Shown here: positions 1 through 11,459 of the stretch, piece by piece | Layout of the letters: every line of letters starts with the position of its first letter | How positions within the stretch are numbered: the stretch's first letter is position 1 | Assembly: GCA_019054805.1 (NCBI GenBank) | Contig: JAHQIY010000027.1 | Location: 372,001-436,000, forward strand | DNA from: Brachionus manjavacas | Lineage: Eukaryota > Rotifera > Eurotatoria > Ploima > Brachionidae | Length of the DNA: 64,000 nucleotides | Direction: 5' to 3' | Made by a program: the position numbers and the translations under genes | The notes under the pieces: generated by a model | Databases searched by the model: none | What the model was told of the DNA's origin: nothing | The model's input: the letters and a program-made list of their open reading frames with translations, nothing else

Positions 1-830
1 AATTTGTTCTATTTTACTTAAATTAAAACCTGCATCATTTAATTCAAATGAATCGATATTTTCATCAATGTAGAGGCATACACCCCCGCCCCTGCGTTCA
101 TCACTTCTGTCCTTTCTGTACAAATTGTATCCTTTAATGTTTGCATTTGAAATGCTCTTAAACCAAGTCTAACTAACTGCCACAATTTGTGGGCTATATG
201 TTTCAATAACAATTCTGATTTCATCAAGTTTATTGTCCAAGGAACTAGCATTTAAATACATACATTTTAAAGATTCGAGATTATCCACACGTGAAGACGC
301 TGTTGATGAACGATTCTTGATGCTTCTTGAATTTGACGATCTGATTTCCACGGATGCCACATCGAAAGGGCGAGTCTTGTGAAAGACCATTATTTGCTCC
401 GTTTCTTTGTTTCCTCAATTCATAGTCTTAAGCTCTTTCGGTTTCAGTCAAATCTGGACTAAGATAAATAGATCTGAAAGTATTTGAATCTCGCAACTTT
501 TTGGCTGCTAGGAGAAGTGGATTTCTGTTTGCTTCTTCTTTCAGTTCTTCTAGAATTGGGCCTGGTTTACTTTGGTCTTTAGATCTCAAGCGTCTTGAAA
601 ACGCTGGCTTGACATCACCTTTTCCATTCATTTCGCTGATAATTTCTGAAAATGTCTTTCTCAATTTCTCTTTCCTCAAGATATTTCACATGATTTGAAA
701 GCTCAAGGACGAGTTTCGAAATATTACCGCACCATTCATGCAAAGTTTTTGAATGCCCAGATACGGTACCCTGTCCAAACGTTGGCCAGTTTGTTTGAGT
801 CCATTTGACAAAAACTGCGTGCTTTTTATT
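1..830 (-). pseudogene. LINE 5' portion: ORF1-like tail and start of APE endonuclease
   Basis: Minus-strand remnant of a non-LTR retrotransposon that runs off the left edge. From 5' to 3' on the minus strand there is a charged ORF1-like stretch (about 800-430), then the motif FRCGIRGNQIVKFKK, then the start of an apurinic-type endonuclease with LNASSLDNK, a GYNLYRKDR block and RRGGGVCLYI. These are typical of the N-terminal half of jockey/CR1-type LINE ORF2. The frame is interrupted by in-frame stops: a TAA near 426 and a TAG near 172, the latter in the E-T motif of the endonuclease. The copy is therefore dead. The motif reading is direct; the clade is inferred. Confidence 0.75.
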
Positions 831-2160
831 TTATTTTGGCTTACTTGTGCTTTTCTTTTCCTTACTTTTGGCTTACGTGTGCTTATATTTTGGTGTGTTC
901 TTTTCAATTGTAAAATTTTTCAATTTAAATTTAAATTATTTATAGTGAAAGTTTTTTATTTAAAATCAAATTTAACTCTTATTTATTCCATAATTTTTTG
1001 TTTATTATTAAAATGAATTATATTTAGTAAAAAAAAATTTTTATTTAACATAATTAGTCAACCTTTTTTAATGACTTTATTTTCTAGATTAAAATGATTT
1101 TTATAGATAAAAAAGGCATATAATTATTACCTGTGTTTATTTTATAAAAAAAAAACTCAAAAACTGAATTTAGAACAAAATTTTTTATTAATTACTTTTT
1201 TTTTAGAAAAATAAATTATTAATTTTCTAAGTAGAACAAAAAAAAATTAAAACGAATATATTTTTAAGGGCAAAAAAACACTTAATTTAATTTTTGTGTT
1301 TTTCGATCAGACTGGTCTTTTTCGTTTTTTCTCTCCACAACTAATGATGCCTATTAAACACATTTTGTACATTGACACCATATAATAACCGCTTGCAATG
1401 TTTCTTTCGTCCTTTTTACAATCCAGTTTTTTACTTCAAATTCTCAATCAAGACATTTTTATTATCCTCCAAAGAGCGAAAATTACAGAAAGGTAAAAAA
1501 CTTTTACTTTTTCCTCTAGTTTTTGAGATAAGTTATTAGGATTTTTTTAAATAACAGAATTTTTTTTTTTTTAATTGTTTATTCATTATTTAAATAGACA
1601 TTGAGTAATGAAACTCCTTTAGCTATTGTTCTTAAATTAAAAGAAAGTGAAATTAGAGAGGAATTATTTACATTTGTTTTATTAGTAAGAAGAATAGAAG
1701 GACAGATTTTTTATTTTTAATAAAAAGTACTTTGCAAAAATTTATTTTTTTTGAATTTTTATGGTTTCCAACTTTAAAGCTTAATTTTTTATATTTATTT
1801 AGCAAAAATTCACTTTCAATTAATTTTAATGAATTCAGATAAAAAATTTAAAAATTAAGTCTAAAAAAGAAAAGCTATTTTTAATTTTTCTCTAGATTAA
1901 ATCAATGAACAAAAAATCAAGATTGATTATCAAAAAATCATTTTTAGATAAGTATGAGTAAATCGAAAATATAATAAATGATAAATTTTGATAATTATTG
2001 CTTTTAATGTCTTAGGGCATCTATTTTAATAAATCATCTTGATTAATTTGTAATGAATATCTCTTTTTTATTTTGAATTTCGTCTTTGAAATTTTGAGAG
2101 TTAGAATTCGGACTCCTTGATATATTTTTAGTCACATTGACTCTCTTTTAAAAAATCACT
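831..2160. other. AT-rich intergenic stretch
   Basis: Very AT-rich sequence with many A and T homopolymers and no coding pattern on either strand. No terminal repeats or structured element were recognised. Confidence 0.5.
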
Positions 2161-2164
2161 GATT

Positions 2165-2965
2165 TTAGGGTTTTATCAAAACATGATATGACAATTGACC
2201 ACTTCCCATTTGAAACATGGACATCAATTGAGCAAATAATGACCTCTGAATCGATTTCAAGAAGGTCTTATTTAAAAATGCAAATTGGTTTATTTTCAAG
2301 AAATTCTTAGTGTTTCGATCTTTAACCTAGCTAGAGTTAACGGCTTTAATAATATGATCCTCGAAAGAATAATAAGTGCTGCACATAAGTGCATTCCCTT
2401 ACAATCGGGAAAAATATATAAAACTTCTCTAGCCGATGAATTCGTATATTTAATAAAAAATTGCAGGAAAACCAGGAATTATTTTCAAAGAACTTGTTCT
2501 CTATCAACAAAACAAAAATTCAATTTTCTAACCTCTCAGTTGAGAATCTCTTTGTAAAAATTTTGGAACCAAAATTGGTTTTATCGATAAAAAGGCCAAG
2601 AATTCTTTATCCAGCAGGCCTTTCTTAAAAAAAATTAATAGATTTCAATCTAAAAAAGGTTTAAAAATAATTCTAACTATAGATCTAAGTACAAATAGTA
2701 AAAAAAAATTTTTTTGGAGAATTCTTTTTCCCGACTTTTAGTGCCAATTCTGATTTAATTAAAGCAAAAACTGACATTGAGATAACCGACTTAAATTTTT
2801 TTGAAAGCCAAAAATCATCCATGATCAATGAATCTATAAGCCTAGAGGCACCAGGACCTGACAAAATTCATAATATTATGTTTAATAAATTTAACGAAGG
2901 AAAACCAGTTTTTACTTGATCTTGTTTTAATCTCTTTTTATTAGCTTTTTCAAAAGCTTAAGTCT
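2165..2965 (+). pseudogene. LINE fragment (family A): end of endonuclease, linker and start of RT
   Basis: Plus-strand degenerate ORF2 segment. A TIDHFP block near 2200 corresponds to the SDHFPI end of an APE endonuclease. It is followed by a linker (2285-2557, e.g. AAHKCIPLQSGKIYK), then SLSSRPFLKKINRF and a GPDKIHN block that starts the reverse transcriptase. Frameshifts and stops break the frame several times, and no catalytic RT motif is kept. The SRPFxKKIN segment matches the minus-strand LINE at about 5.4 kb, so both belong to the same family. Confidence 0.7.
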
Positions 2966-3650
2966 AATTATTTAACATGACTTTATATTTTCATGAACTA
3001 AAGCTATTCTTTTAGTCTCTCCTCGCATGGTAAATATGCTTTAAATATAATTTATTTATAAAATATAATTTTTCAGACAAAAATTAATCATTTTTTGACA
3101 AAAGTGTTTCAACAAATATATTCCGGCAATTTGATTGTTTTTTGATAATTTATGTTTTTAAAAAAAAGAAAAAAAACAGAAAATAAATTTTTGAAATAAA
3201 CATCAATAATTTGAAAATTTTAATTCAATTTTTTGTTTAACAACCAAAGCGAATAAATCAGCTTTTTGAAAAAATATTTTCAATAATTTTGAAAACATTC
3301 TGTTTTATTTTTTATATTTATTTAGAAAGACATAAACTTTACTTATTTATTTTATTTATGGTTTTTAACATCAGCCTCGCGATGTTCACTAAATAAAAAA
3401 TTATAAATAATAGCTCTTATCTTCCAACAGCTGTCTCAAACATATAATTATTTGCCATAGTTAAAATTGTGCTCAAATATGATATTTCAAAATTTTCAAA
3501 AGAAATATATAAAAAGATATATTTAAACAGATCTGCATTTTTGCATTTTTAATAATAAAATAAACGCACGGATTAATCAGCGCAAATTTTTAAACTGAAA
3601 ATTATTGCAACAAAGAGCAAACATTATACATTATGGGTATTATAAAAATT
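2966..3650. other. AT-rich intergenic stretch
   Basis: No coding pattern and no recognisable repeat ends; AT-rich sequence between a LINE fragment and a MULE relic. Confidence 0.45.
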
Positions 3651-3654
3651 ATTA

Positions 3655-4195
3655 TTGAGTACTAAAAACTCTTAAAGAAAACTAGGACAAGTGCATTAAG
3701 CCTGTTTTAAATCTTGACAAATGTCTTTATCAACATACCATATATTAAATGACTTCACAATATGATCAAAAGTTGTAAATTTTCTAGTTCGATGACGCTT
3801 AAATTCAGAATCAGTAATATTATTAAAATTTAAAATCATCTGAAGGAATATAAAACTTATCATCAAGTATCTTAATTTCTTTCGATTATTTAGCCCATTG
3901 GTAAGAATTAGTCCACATATTAAGGGAAATAGATGGTTCTAAAATTAACTTTTTATAATTAATATTAGATGGATCGCGATCAAACGACCATTCATACGGA
4001 ATGTTTTTTGGTCCTAAATAACTCTGTTAGTAGCTTCTAATGCATTATTCGTACTTGGAACAAATAAATGTGCACCTTCAAACCATCCTAAATGTAAATT
4101 AATCCATTCCTTAAAAACATAATCGAAAAAATCTTTGATTGATGAATTAGTCTCGATGTTTTTTTTCCATTTATTTAATAGTAATTAGGTTCCTA
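3655..4195 (-). pseudogene. MULE-type transposase C-terminal relic
   Basis: On the minus strand a reading frame from about 4190 gives WINLHLGWFEGAHLF followed by PSTNNALEATNR. This matches the conserved end of the MULE (Mutator-like) DDE transposase domain. After a stop and frame changes come a MWTNSYQWAK block and a TFDHIVKSFNIW block, which normally lead into the SWIM zinc finger. The zinc finger itself is missing. It abuts the 3' end of a LINE on the same strand at about 4.3 kb. Confidence 0.65.
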
Positions 4196-4289
4196 ACTCA
4201 AACATTTCACGAGTAGGCGTTTTTTGTCCGATTGCATCGATAAGGTACTTTTGAGCCTTCATCAATATCATATTTTGTGCATTTTGACC

Positions 4290-5500
4290 ATTCCTTTCCA
4301 ATGCTTTTTTCTGCGTCAGATGAGTCAAACTTAACGCTGAGAAATTTAACTTCTTTCTGATTATCGAGTTTATTCCCATGAATTTCGAGGTTTAGGTGAT
4401 TTTTTTTTGTATATTTTGAAAATACCATATAACAAGACTTTTCAACTGAAATTTTCATTTTCCATCTGTAAAGCCATTCCTCTAATTCTTTGAGGTATTT
4501 ATTAATCTTGTCTTCAATGTTGCCCTTCTTATTAAAAATAAAAAATGTAACCATATCGTCTGCAAAAGGTAAAGAATAGTCGTTATTTGTTTTGTTCCGT
4601 TTTGGAACATCATTTATAAAAATACTGAACAGAAGAGGACTAATTACTGAACCTTGAGGGACTCCCGCAGTTATCTGGTATTCTTCACTAACATGACCAT
4701 TAACGTTTACTTTGAATACCCTAGATTCAAGGAATGACCCTATCCAATGAATTAGATAATTTGGTAAATTCATTTTAATTAGCTTGTAGATTAACCCCTC
4801 GTGCCATACCCTGTCGAAGGCTTTTGAGATGTCAAAAAATAGGCAGCTGACTTTTTACTTTCTATTGTAAGTTTCAACAATTTTTTTGGATAAGAAACAT
4901 AAGGTTGTCAGTGTTTTCGGTGTTTTCGGAACCCCGATTGTTCTTGAATTATCAGAGAGTTTCTTTCCAGGAAATTGTAAATTCGAGTATTAATCACTCG
5001 TTCAAGTAACTTCCAAAGGTAGCTTGTGATACTGAAAGATCGATAATTAAATGAGTCTTGTGTTGGAGATTTGTGTTGGAGACTTGTTCTAGACTTGTGT
5101 TAAAAAAGAACGTAATTTCGTTTAAAGTATTTTGAGGCAGTTATGGATTTGGTCAGGACCTGCAGCAGCTTCTTCGCGAAGTTTTTTTAATGCTAATATT
5201 AGTTCTGTCATCTTTATTGGTTCGTAAGATTGGTCTCGGTCATTTTTAAAAAAGAAATTCTTAATTAAATCATTTACTTCATGGTCTTTATTCGGGTCAA
5301 TTAAGTCAGCGTTAGGACTAAAGGTAGAGGCCAAGAAATCTCCGAAAATTTTCCCTTTTTCTCTATTGGTTTTGTATTCTGTGTTATTCAAGATTAAAGT
5401 AGGTATTGGTCTTGACCCTTTTTTATTTATAAATTTATTAATTTTCTTCCAAAAAGGCCTGCTTGACAGGGGATTTTTGCCCATTTTAAAAAATTTTTTT
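4290..5500 (-). pseudogene. LINE (family A) reverse transcriptase remnant
   Basis: Minus-strand non-LTR reverse transcriptase. It begins near 5484 (SSRPFWKKINKF, then AAAGPDQIHN) and continues through SLIIQEQSGFRKH. The last open stretch runs from 4773 and carries AGVPQGSVISPLLFS and the catalytic-site motif FADD. The segment between about 5120 and 4775 needs several frame changes and contains stops, so the copy is inactive. The conserved end stops soon after the VKFDS block, where the sequence passes into a MULE relic. The protein is close to the plus-strand copy at 53.5 kb. Confidence 0.85.
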
Positions 5501-5891
5501 TTGTGTCTTTATTTTTGTTCCTTAAACTTGAGTAAAATGTATTTTATCTATAAAATAATGGTCTGTATTTTCTTTAAATAAATAGGTACATTTTTTAGCG
5601 GGAAAAACTTTGACATGTGGAAAAATTGCCTTGCATGTAAAGATTTATTAAAATGATTTAAATGAATAAAAAAATTTAAAATATAGATTTTTGTAAACTT
5701 TTTCTTGTTTGATATTTTATTAGTAAATTAAAATTACAATTATTCATTTGATACAAATTCTCAATTTTAAAAATCGTGCGTTAATCAAAAGAATAAGAAA
5801 TTTTTTGAAAAAAAAATTGAATATGATACTTTATTGAATAAAATTATTTTAAAAAAATTTAATAATTTAAAAACCGACCAAATTTACCACA
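5501..5891. other. AT-rich intergenic stretch with polyadenylation signal
   Basis: No gene seen. On the minus strand an AATAAA lies at 5892-5897, about 44 nt past the stop of the apolipoprotein-L-like gene, and is a plausible cleavage signal for it. Confidence 0.45.
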
Positions 5892-5940
5892 TTTATTATC
5901 AAAATACCTAAAAAATTTCTTAATTTTAAAAGAAAATTTA

Positions 5941-6768
5941 TCAACTATTTAAGTCGAAATCGCTAGGTATTTCTTTGAGCCATTCTAGGAGATTTTTCAA
6001 GCCTTCAATCTGATCATTCATGTTCCTAATAAGCTCTTCGACTTGACTAATGCTCGGATGTTTACTTTTCCAACTTTTAATTAAAGAATCGATGTCAAAA
6101 TAAACAAAAATAGTTGAAAAAACAATGGAACCACTTTTAATGATTTGTATGGCGGCATTTTTTCCCACTTTGACACCAAGATTTCCCATTATTTTTTTGA
6201 TGTCACGTGACTGCTTCATATTGTTCAGAAATTGTCCGCCCGTTTTAAAAGGCAAATCAAAACCGGTTCCCAGAGGTTGCGAATCTTTGAGGTAAAAAAA
6301 ATGCTCACTAGTCATCTCCTGCTTGAAGACTAAAAATGTAGCATTAGCTGCGGCGTCATCTTCATTCATTCCCTCGTTCAAAAGAGCATTTGAAATAATT
6401 TCAACTTGGTCAAAGTATTCTTTGAGCTTTTCGCCAATTTTGTTTCGGCCTTCGAATATTTCTTTAATTTGTTTGGTAAATGAATTCGAGGCAAAAAAGT
6501 CGACTGCTTCAGTGCCTAAATTCACCGCGGCGCCGCCCAGCCCCAAAGCAGCGCCCAGACCAGTTGCGGCAACAAGTGAAGTGCCAGCCGTGAATGGAGC
6601 TAACAATAGACCGCCAAGGACCAGACCAGCTCCAGTAGTCGACACACTAGTCCCAATTGTCCGTGTAATATTACATTTTTTGTGATGCTTGTCTATTTCT
6701 CCTTTTTTGATGTTCAATTGATCAATACCTTCTTCGGTTTTTGAAATGAACAATTCTAAAAAGTCCAT
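5941..6768 (-). CDS. Apolipoprotein L-like protein
   Basis: Intact 275-residue frame in a single exon, starting at an ATG preceded by AAAA. Residues 38-90 form a glycine- and alanine-rich hydrophobic hairpin (TTGAGLVLGGLLLAPFTAG, then GLGAALGLGG). This is the hallmark of the apolipoprotein L family, whose members insert into intracellular or plasma membranes and influence ion permeability and vesicle traffic. It is flanked by charged amphipathic helices (residues 1-35 and 92-130), a second hydrophobic segment near 205-228, and a helical, coiled-coil-like C-terminus. No signal peptide is evident, so an intracellular protein is likely. Family assignment rests on the hairpin pattern and on length close to vertebrate APOLs; the biological role here is unknown. 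AATAAA follows the stop by about 44 nt. Confidence 0.8.
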   Translation of the reverse strand: MDFLELFISKTEEGIDQLNIKKGEIDKHHKKCNITRTIGTSVSTTGAGLVLGGLLLAPFTAGTSLVAATGLGAALGLGGAAVNLGTEAVDFFASNSFTKQIKEIFEGRNKIGEKLKEYFDQVEIISNALLNEGMNEDDAAANATFLVFKQEMTSEHFFYLKDSQPLGTGFDLPFKTGGQFLNNMKQSRDIKKIMGNLGVKVGKNAAIQIIKSGSIVFSTIFVYFDIDSLIKSWKSKHPSISQVEELIRNMNDQIEGLKNLLEWLKEIPSDFDLNS

Positions 6769-6769
6769 T

Positions 6770-7185
6770 TTTCTTAAAATTAAATTTAACCGAAAAAAAT
6801 TTTACTCATAGATCTTTCGATTTTTAGCAGAATAAATTTATTTATGAAAAATTTAGAATAAATAATTATTTTTTAAAAATTGCTAGATTTAAACTTTTAT
6901 ATGAATGATACGTTTTTTTATTAGACAAATTTCAACTTTTGGGGACATTTAAGTTTTGGACATTATTTAATGGAGATTTTTTTTGAAAATGCCCTGTGTC
7001 CCTGCTAGTTAAAAGTTCTAGAATGCAAAAATTGATAAAAGAGTCACATTACTAGCTGTTAAGCTAGAGATAAGAAATTATTTATTTTCTTATTATTATA
7101 ATTTATTATTATATTAATACAATTAAGGTTTTTTTTAGAAAACAAATAACATAACAGTATGAGAATATTTAGTTTTTATTTCATT
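6770..7185. other. Intergenic stretch upstream of the apolipoprotein-L-like gene
   Basis: AT-rich and non-coding; would hold the promoter of the minus-strand gene, but no clear TATA box was identified. Confidence 0.4.
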
Positions 7186-7188
7186 TTA

Positions 7189-8330
7189 ATTTTAAGGTTA
7201 ATCAACAGGCTAGTACTTATGCCTCATGAGACTGGTTAACACTTCATTTATTAAATTCATTATTGAAAAAAAATTAAAAATACATAAAATTATGAAAGAA
7301 TTGAAAAGAGTTATCGATCTAATAGTTATTTGAAAAAATTTAACAAGAACGTATTTAAGTTAAATAATTCAAATTTTGAAACAAAATCTGGTTTTGTGAA
7401 GTTCAGTACAAAAGAACAGAACAAAGTGTAAACAATATTATATAACTTTTTTTCTAAAGGTTTAAAATTAATTCTATGAAAGCAGCATGGTGCAGCATTA
7501 AAAGTTGCATCAATTGTAAAGGTCTGCTAAAGGTGTGCAAAATCTCTGCAAAATGCACTTCGCTTGATTATATTGAAATTTAATTTCTGCTAAACTCTGC
7601 AAATTTATCAGACTTAGATATTTGATGCAACTTTGAATGTTGCACTAAAAAAAGTTTATCAATTTTTTTACATTTTTTTTGTTTTAAAGATTAAATTTAA
7701 AATAGAAAGCTTAAACGTTGAAAACATCAACATTGATCTCCTAATAACAAAATTTTCTAATCTTGAGTAAAATTATCTTAAAGTTTTCTTCTTTTGAAAA
7801 TTGCATCAAATCTTAGAGCAGTAATCAAAATACGGTAGGATAAAGGTCTTAAAAAACTGGACCTTTACTGAAGTAGCAAGACATATAATTTTCTTTTAGA
7901 TTAGACGCATATCTGGTAAAGTTAAGATCATAACCTATTATGAAACCTGATAAACAGATTTCCTTAACAACTAAGGTGTCTTCATCACCTACTTCAATCT
8001 TTTCTGGATACAATTTTTTTCTATTTTCAAAAATAATACAATTTACATCAATTTTGTTAAAACTACACCATTCATTTAAGCTTTTTGTAGTAAAACTTAA
8101 TTTTATCAAGACTGCTTCAAGATTTTGTATCAGAGATATTTATTTGGGTATCATCTGCAAACATTTTGATACTTTAATTTTTAAATAAAATGGCAGATCA
8201 TTTACAAAAATAAAAAAGAGCAGTGGACTTTTTGTTTTTTGTAGATGAATATTTTCAATACTTTTAAAACTCGTGATATTTGACAGTAGGGTTTTAAACC
8301 AAACACTTGACTAATTTGGTTGTTTTGTAG
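7189..8330 (-). pseudogene. LINE (family C) 3' portion
   Basis: Minus-strand ORF2 fragment with LNEWCSFNKIDVN, a FENRKKLYPEKI block and a FIIGYDLNFTRYAS block (8109-7849). It is followed by a long 3' region containing a phrase (about 7189-7250) that recurs at 35340-35400. The protein segment is nearly the same as part of the longer copy at 36.8-37.6 kb. Only the part downstream of the RT catalytic site is preserved, with frame breaks. A 156-bp foldback element lies inside (7490-7645). Confidence 0.75.
7490..7645. mobile_element. Small foldback element (MITE-like)
   Basis: 24-bp terminal inverted repeats: 7490-7513 and the reverse complement at 7622-7645, differing at about two positions. They enclose about 108 bp rich in CTCTGCAAA motifs. 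The related LINE copy at 36.6 kb lacks the sequence, which supports an insertion. Confidence 0.6.
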
Positions 8331-8430
8331 TTTATTTATTGAATCCTTTGTGGTCGAATTAAGAGTGAGAGCCTAAAGACCATATGTGAATTTAGATAAA
8401 CAACATGTTTTGTATAAAAATGATTTGGAT

Positions 8431-8760
8431 TTAGGTGATTTATTGTAAGACTGGTGGAGGAATACAAAGAAGGTTTCGAATCGAGATATATTGAATTAAC
8501 ACAATGGACCCAACTCCATTGTGTAATTGCTACCTTACTATTTCCTGAAACCTGAACTATGTAAACATTCGCCACATGTAACAATCTATGTCTTCTAAAC
8601 TTTAATTTTTTTTAGCTTATTTTCTTTATTTTGATTTTTTTTATCTCATTTTTTTAACTTTAATTTTATTTTTTATTTTGATTTTGATTTTTTTTTATTT
8701 TATTTTGAAGGAGCCCTAGCCCGGTACAGAAAAAAAATAAATAAAAAATAAATAAAATTA
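8431..8760 (+). pseudogene. LINE (family A) 3' end
   Basis: Plus-strand 3' terminal piece of a family-A LINE. It starts in the C-terminal codons of ORF2 (encoding EYKEGFESRYIE in intact copies), passes through the shared 3' UTR with GTAACAATCT, and ends in a GAAGGAGC-type tail followed by AAATAAATAAA repeats. A 12-bp insertion near 8495 separates IE from PTPLCN. Nothing upstream of the C-terminus is kept. Confidence 0.75.
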
Positions 8761-9532
8761 TTTTAATCTATTGTTTTAATTTTGTTTTATTCATTTTTTA
8801 AATCTGAAGGAGCATTCATTTGGTTAAGGGGAATTAATGTTCTGTCAGAATTTCGAGGATTCCGCAATAGGGAGTTCCAGTATAGCGAGGTTAGACTGTA
8901 TCTGAACTGACAATTATTTTTAAATAAGAGATTAGCAATTGCAATTTTCCAGTAATAAAACAGTATGAGAATATTAAGTCGTACAGGTGATACTGTGTTC
9001 TAAAATTTAGTGACATTCAAAATAAATTATTTTTATAATAAATTTTTTCTAAAACCTTAATACCTGCAAGTTTTTAATTTTTTAGGTTAGATTTATTAGA
9101 TTTTTAAAATTTACTTTGCAAATTAAATTTTATAGTATTCTGGCTGAAAATGATACCATTAAAAGCTTGACACTATTTTCTATCTGAATTTGATCGGATT
9201 ACGATCGATCCACTCGAGCGTTCAAAAAATAAAAACTGAATGAATTAACAATAAATATACAAGATTTAAGGACATAATAGTTTTATTTATTTTTTACTTG
9301 TAATTTATTTGGAACCATTAATTAAATATTAAATAATCTTCGAAGAATTGTCTCTACTAATAAAGAAAAAATATATGCAAGAAAGATTTTTTTTCAAATA
9401 TTTATTTTATGATGGTGAAGTTTTAAATTAAATTATCAACGTTCAGTTTCTTTTATATTTCATATTGTTAATCAAAATTTTAGCTTTTAATTTTGATCTC
9501 ATCAACTTACTATTGAAAAATAAAGTAAAAAT
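8761..9532. other. Intergenic stretch with a pogo/Tigger-like terminus
   Basis: Mostly AT-rich non-coding DNA. Near 8845-8903 is a higher-complexity block ending in GAGGTTAGACTGTA, whose reverse complement TACAGTCTAACCTC resembles the ends of pogo/Tigger transposons. A second LINE-like phrase, CTGAAGGAGCATT, occurs at about 8804. Confidence 0.4.
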
Positions 9533-9660
9533 AAATGAATGTTTATTTAGGTTCATCTAAGATTATTAAATATACTTTGAATCATTTAAATTTGAAAAAG
9601 TCTTACGATTTTTTTTATTTTAGTAATGAAGTTTATATTAGGTGAATAAACTTTAAAAGT
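9533..9660. repeat. Direct repeat copy 1
   Basis: About 125 bp shared with 13034-13160 in the same orientation. Shared blocks are a GAATGTTT start, TTTGAAAAAGTCTTACGA in the middle and AGGTGAATAAAC at the end. The two copies bracket the two MULE-like relics. Confidence 0.45.
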
Positions 9661-9945
9661 TCAAATTTATTACTAGTTGTTTAAGGGCTACGTTTCAAAT
9701 ATTTTTTTAAGTTCCAAAAAAAAATAATTTTAAGTTAATATTGCAAGCATGAAAAACTTTGTTTTTTTTTATAAATTATGACTTTAGATTTGTGATGTGA
9801 TGATCCTTAAGATAATATTTGTAGAAACAATGTACGCTCTGTTTTCCTTTTTTGTAACTAAAGTCTACAAAGAAAAAACAAAGTTTCTTATGTCTAGTCG
9901 GTTAAGTAAACTGTGGTTCACCTGATACAGGAACAATTCTTCTTC

Positions 9946-10773
9946 TCAGGTTAATTTTTGACCGTTTTGATTTTCTAATAATAGATTATTTCCGTCAATG
10001 CTCAATATTTGATTTGATGTTGTCGCTGATTGAGTTTGAATTGAAGATTCGATATTGGCTTGTATTGATCTGAAAATTTGCACATTTAAAGGACCAGCCG
10101 AATTTCTCTCTAGAGCCGGTAGAGCTTTTTTACGACGGCCTCTTTTAGAATTTTTCTCAATGTTAAGATCTAGAGTTGGAAATTCTAGTAATTCTAATTG
10201 ATAGCCAATACCAATCACATGCTTGCAAATGAAATTTTTTTTCCAATATTGACAACTGCAAGTGCTCAATTCCCAAATCTCATTGTTTATATCAATAACA
10301 TGCATTGAATCACTCCAATTTTTATATTCATTGTAACTGTCCCTATTGATCTGAAAATTTGCACATTTAACTTTGTCTTTGGTCTTTGTTGGAATCAATC
10401 GATCATTTTCATTGTTGTGTTCATGTGGTTTGTCTTATTTATAAATTGTTACTTCGATACTTGTTTGATGAACTAAAATATATAAACGATTGTCACATTT
10501 TGAACATTTGAAGAAACGTTTTTCGCCAACATCGGTCATATATTTCTCTTTTGCACTCCACTTAACATCATCGATAAGTTCGTTTTCAATTTCATCAAGA
10601 CTCTCTTTCAAACTATTATATTTTTTGTAATAATCATACACTTTGGCTTCGCCCCGGGTTTTTTTTGGTGGAACAATGTCCTCGCTTTCATTGTCCGTGT
10701 CGTCTATATTGTTGGCAGCTGATCGTTGAATAATTGAAGTTGATGATGAGTCAGACTCTGAATCTTGAATCAT
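9946..10773 (-). pseudogene. MULE-derived gene remnant: FLYWCH-like N-terminus joined to SWIM zinc finger
   Basis: One minus-strand frame runs from an ATG at 10773 to the stop at 9946, broken only by a TAA at about 10435 (in the block IYK-stop-DKPHEHN). The N-terminal part is acidic, then has FFKCSKCDNRLYILVHQ and HEH, a pattern like the zinc-binding FLYWCH domain found at the start of Mutator-like transposases. The C-terminal part has CSCQYWKKNFICKH, a complete SWIM finger (CxCx8CxH), followed by the basic tract KRGRRKK. The DDE transposase core that normally lies between is absent, so this is an internally deleted derivative. Whether the single stop makes it two genes or one dead one cannot be settled from sequence alone. 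Confidence 0.6.
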
Positions 10774-11459
10774 TTTTTTATTAAAGTTTTAATTATAAAA
10801 AGTCCAATTTCCAAGAGCATTTTTATATTCATTTTCCATTTAATCAAACTTATCTATAAAGTTTTAATAAGTTGTCAATTAGTCAAATAGCATTAAGTGA
10901 TAGTTTTCTTAATCGATAAAGGTGAGAAAAAAGATAATTAATTTTTTCTATTAGGAAAATTATTTTTTCTATAATCAAAAATATTTTTTCTAAAGAAAAA
11001 AAACATTTTTAATAAATTCATATTTTCTACTACTAAAAATATTTTTTTTTTAAAAAAAATATTTTTGTTTTCTACTGCGAGAAATATAAGCCTTTTATGA
11101 ACTTTTAGTTCACCCAATCCTAAAGTTGTTCACCTATTTTGAAATTTTTTCATCAATTTAGAAAAAAGCTATTTAAATATTAAAAAATAAGATGGAAAAA
11201 AAAAATACATAAAATAATTCAAAGTTGGGCGAGTAGGTAAATTTTGCGAAAAAGATGAGTCTATGTTTCTCCAAAGTCATTTGAATAAAAATACCGAATA
11301 AAATTAATTTATCCATTTAATCAATTAAAATAAAATATTATTAATAAAAAAATTTAAAAAAATGAAAAAAAATGATCAAAAAATTTAAATTTTTTTCTTA
11401 GTACAACCATTTGTGCAATAAAAGCCTCTTTTTTTCTTGATTGGGGCATTACAGGTTTT

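Noticed and set aside
753-1016. Phe/Leu-rich plus-strand frame
   Set aside because: AT-rich chance frame overlapping a LINE remnant; composition of translated T runs.
1500-2100. Possible gene between LINE fragments
   Set aside because: Only short frames with homopolymer-driven composition.
6323-6685. Plus-strand frame of 120 codons
   Set aside because: Shadow of the apolipoprotein-L-like gene on the other strand; its Ala/Pro-rich composition reflects the Gly-rich hairpin.
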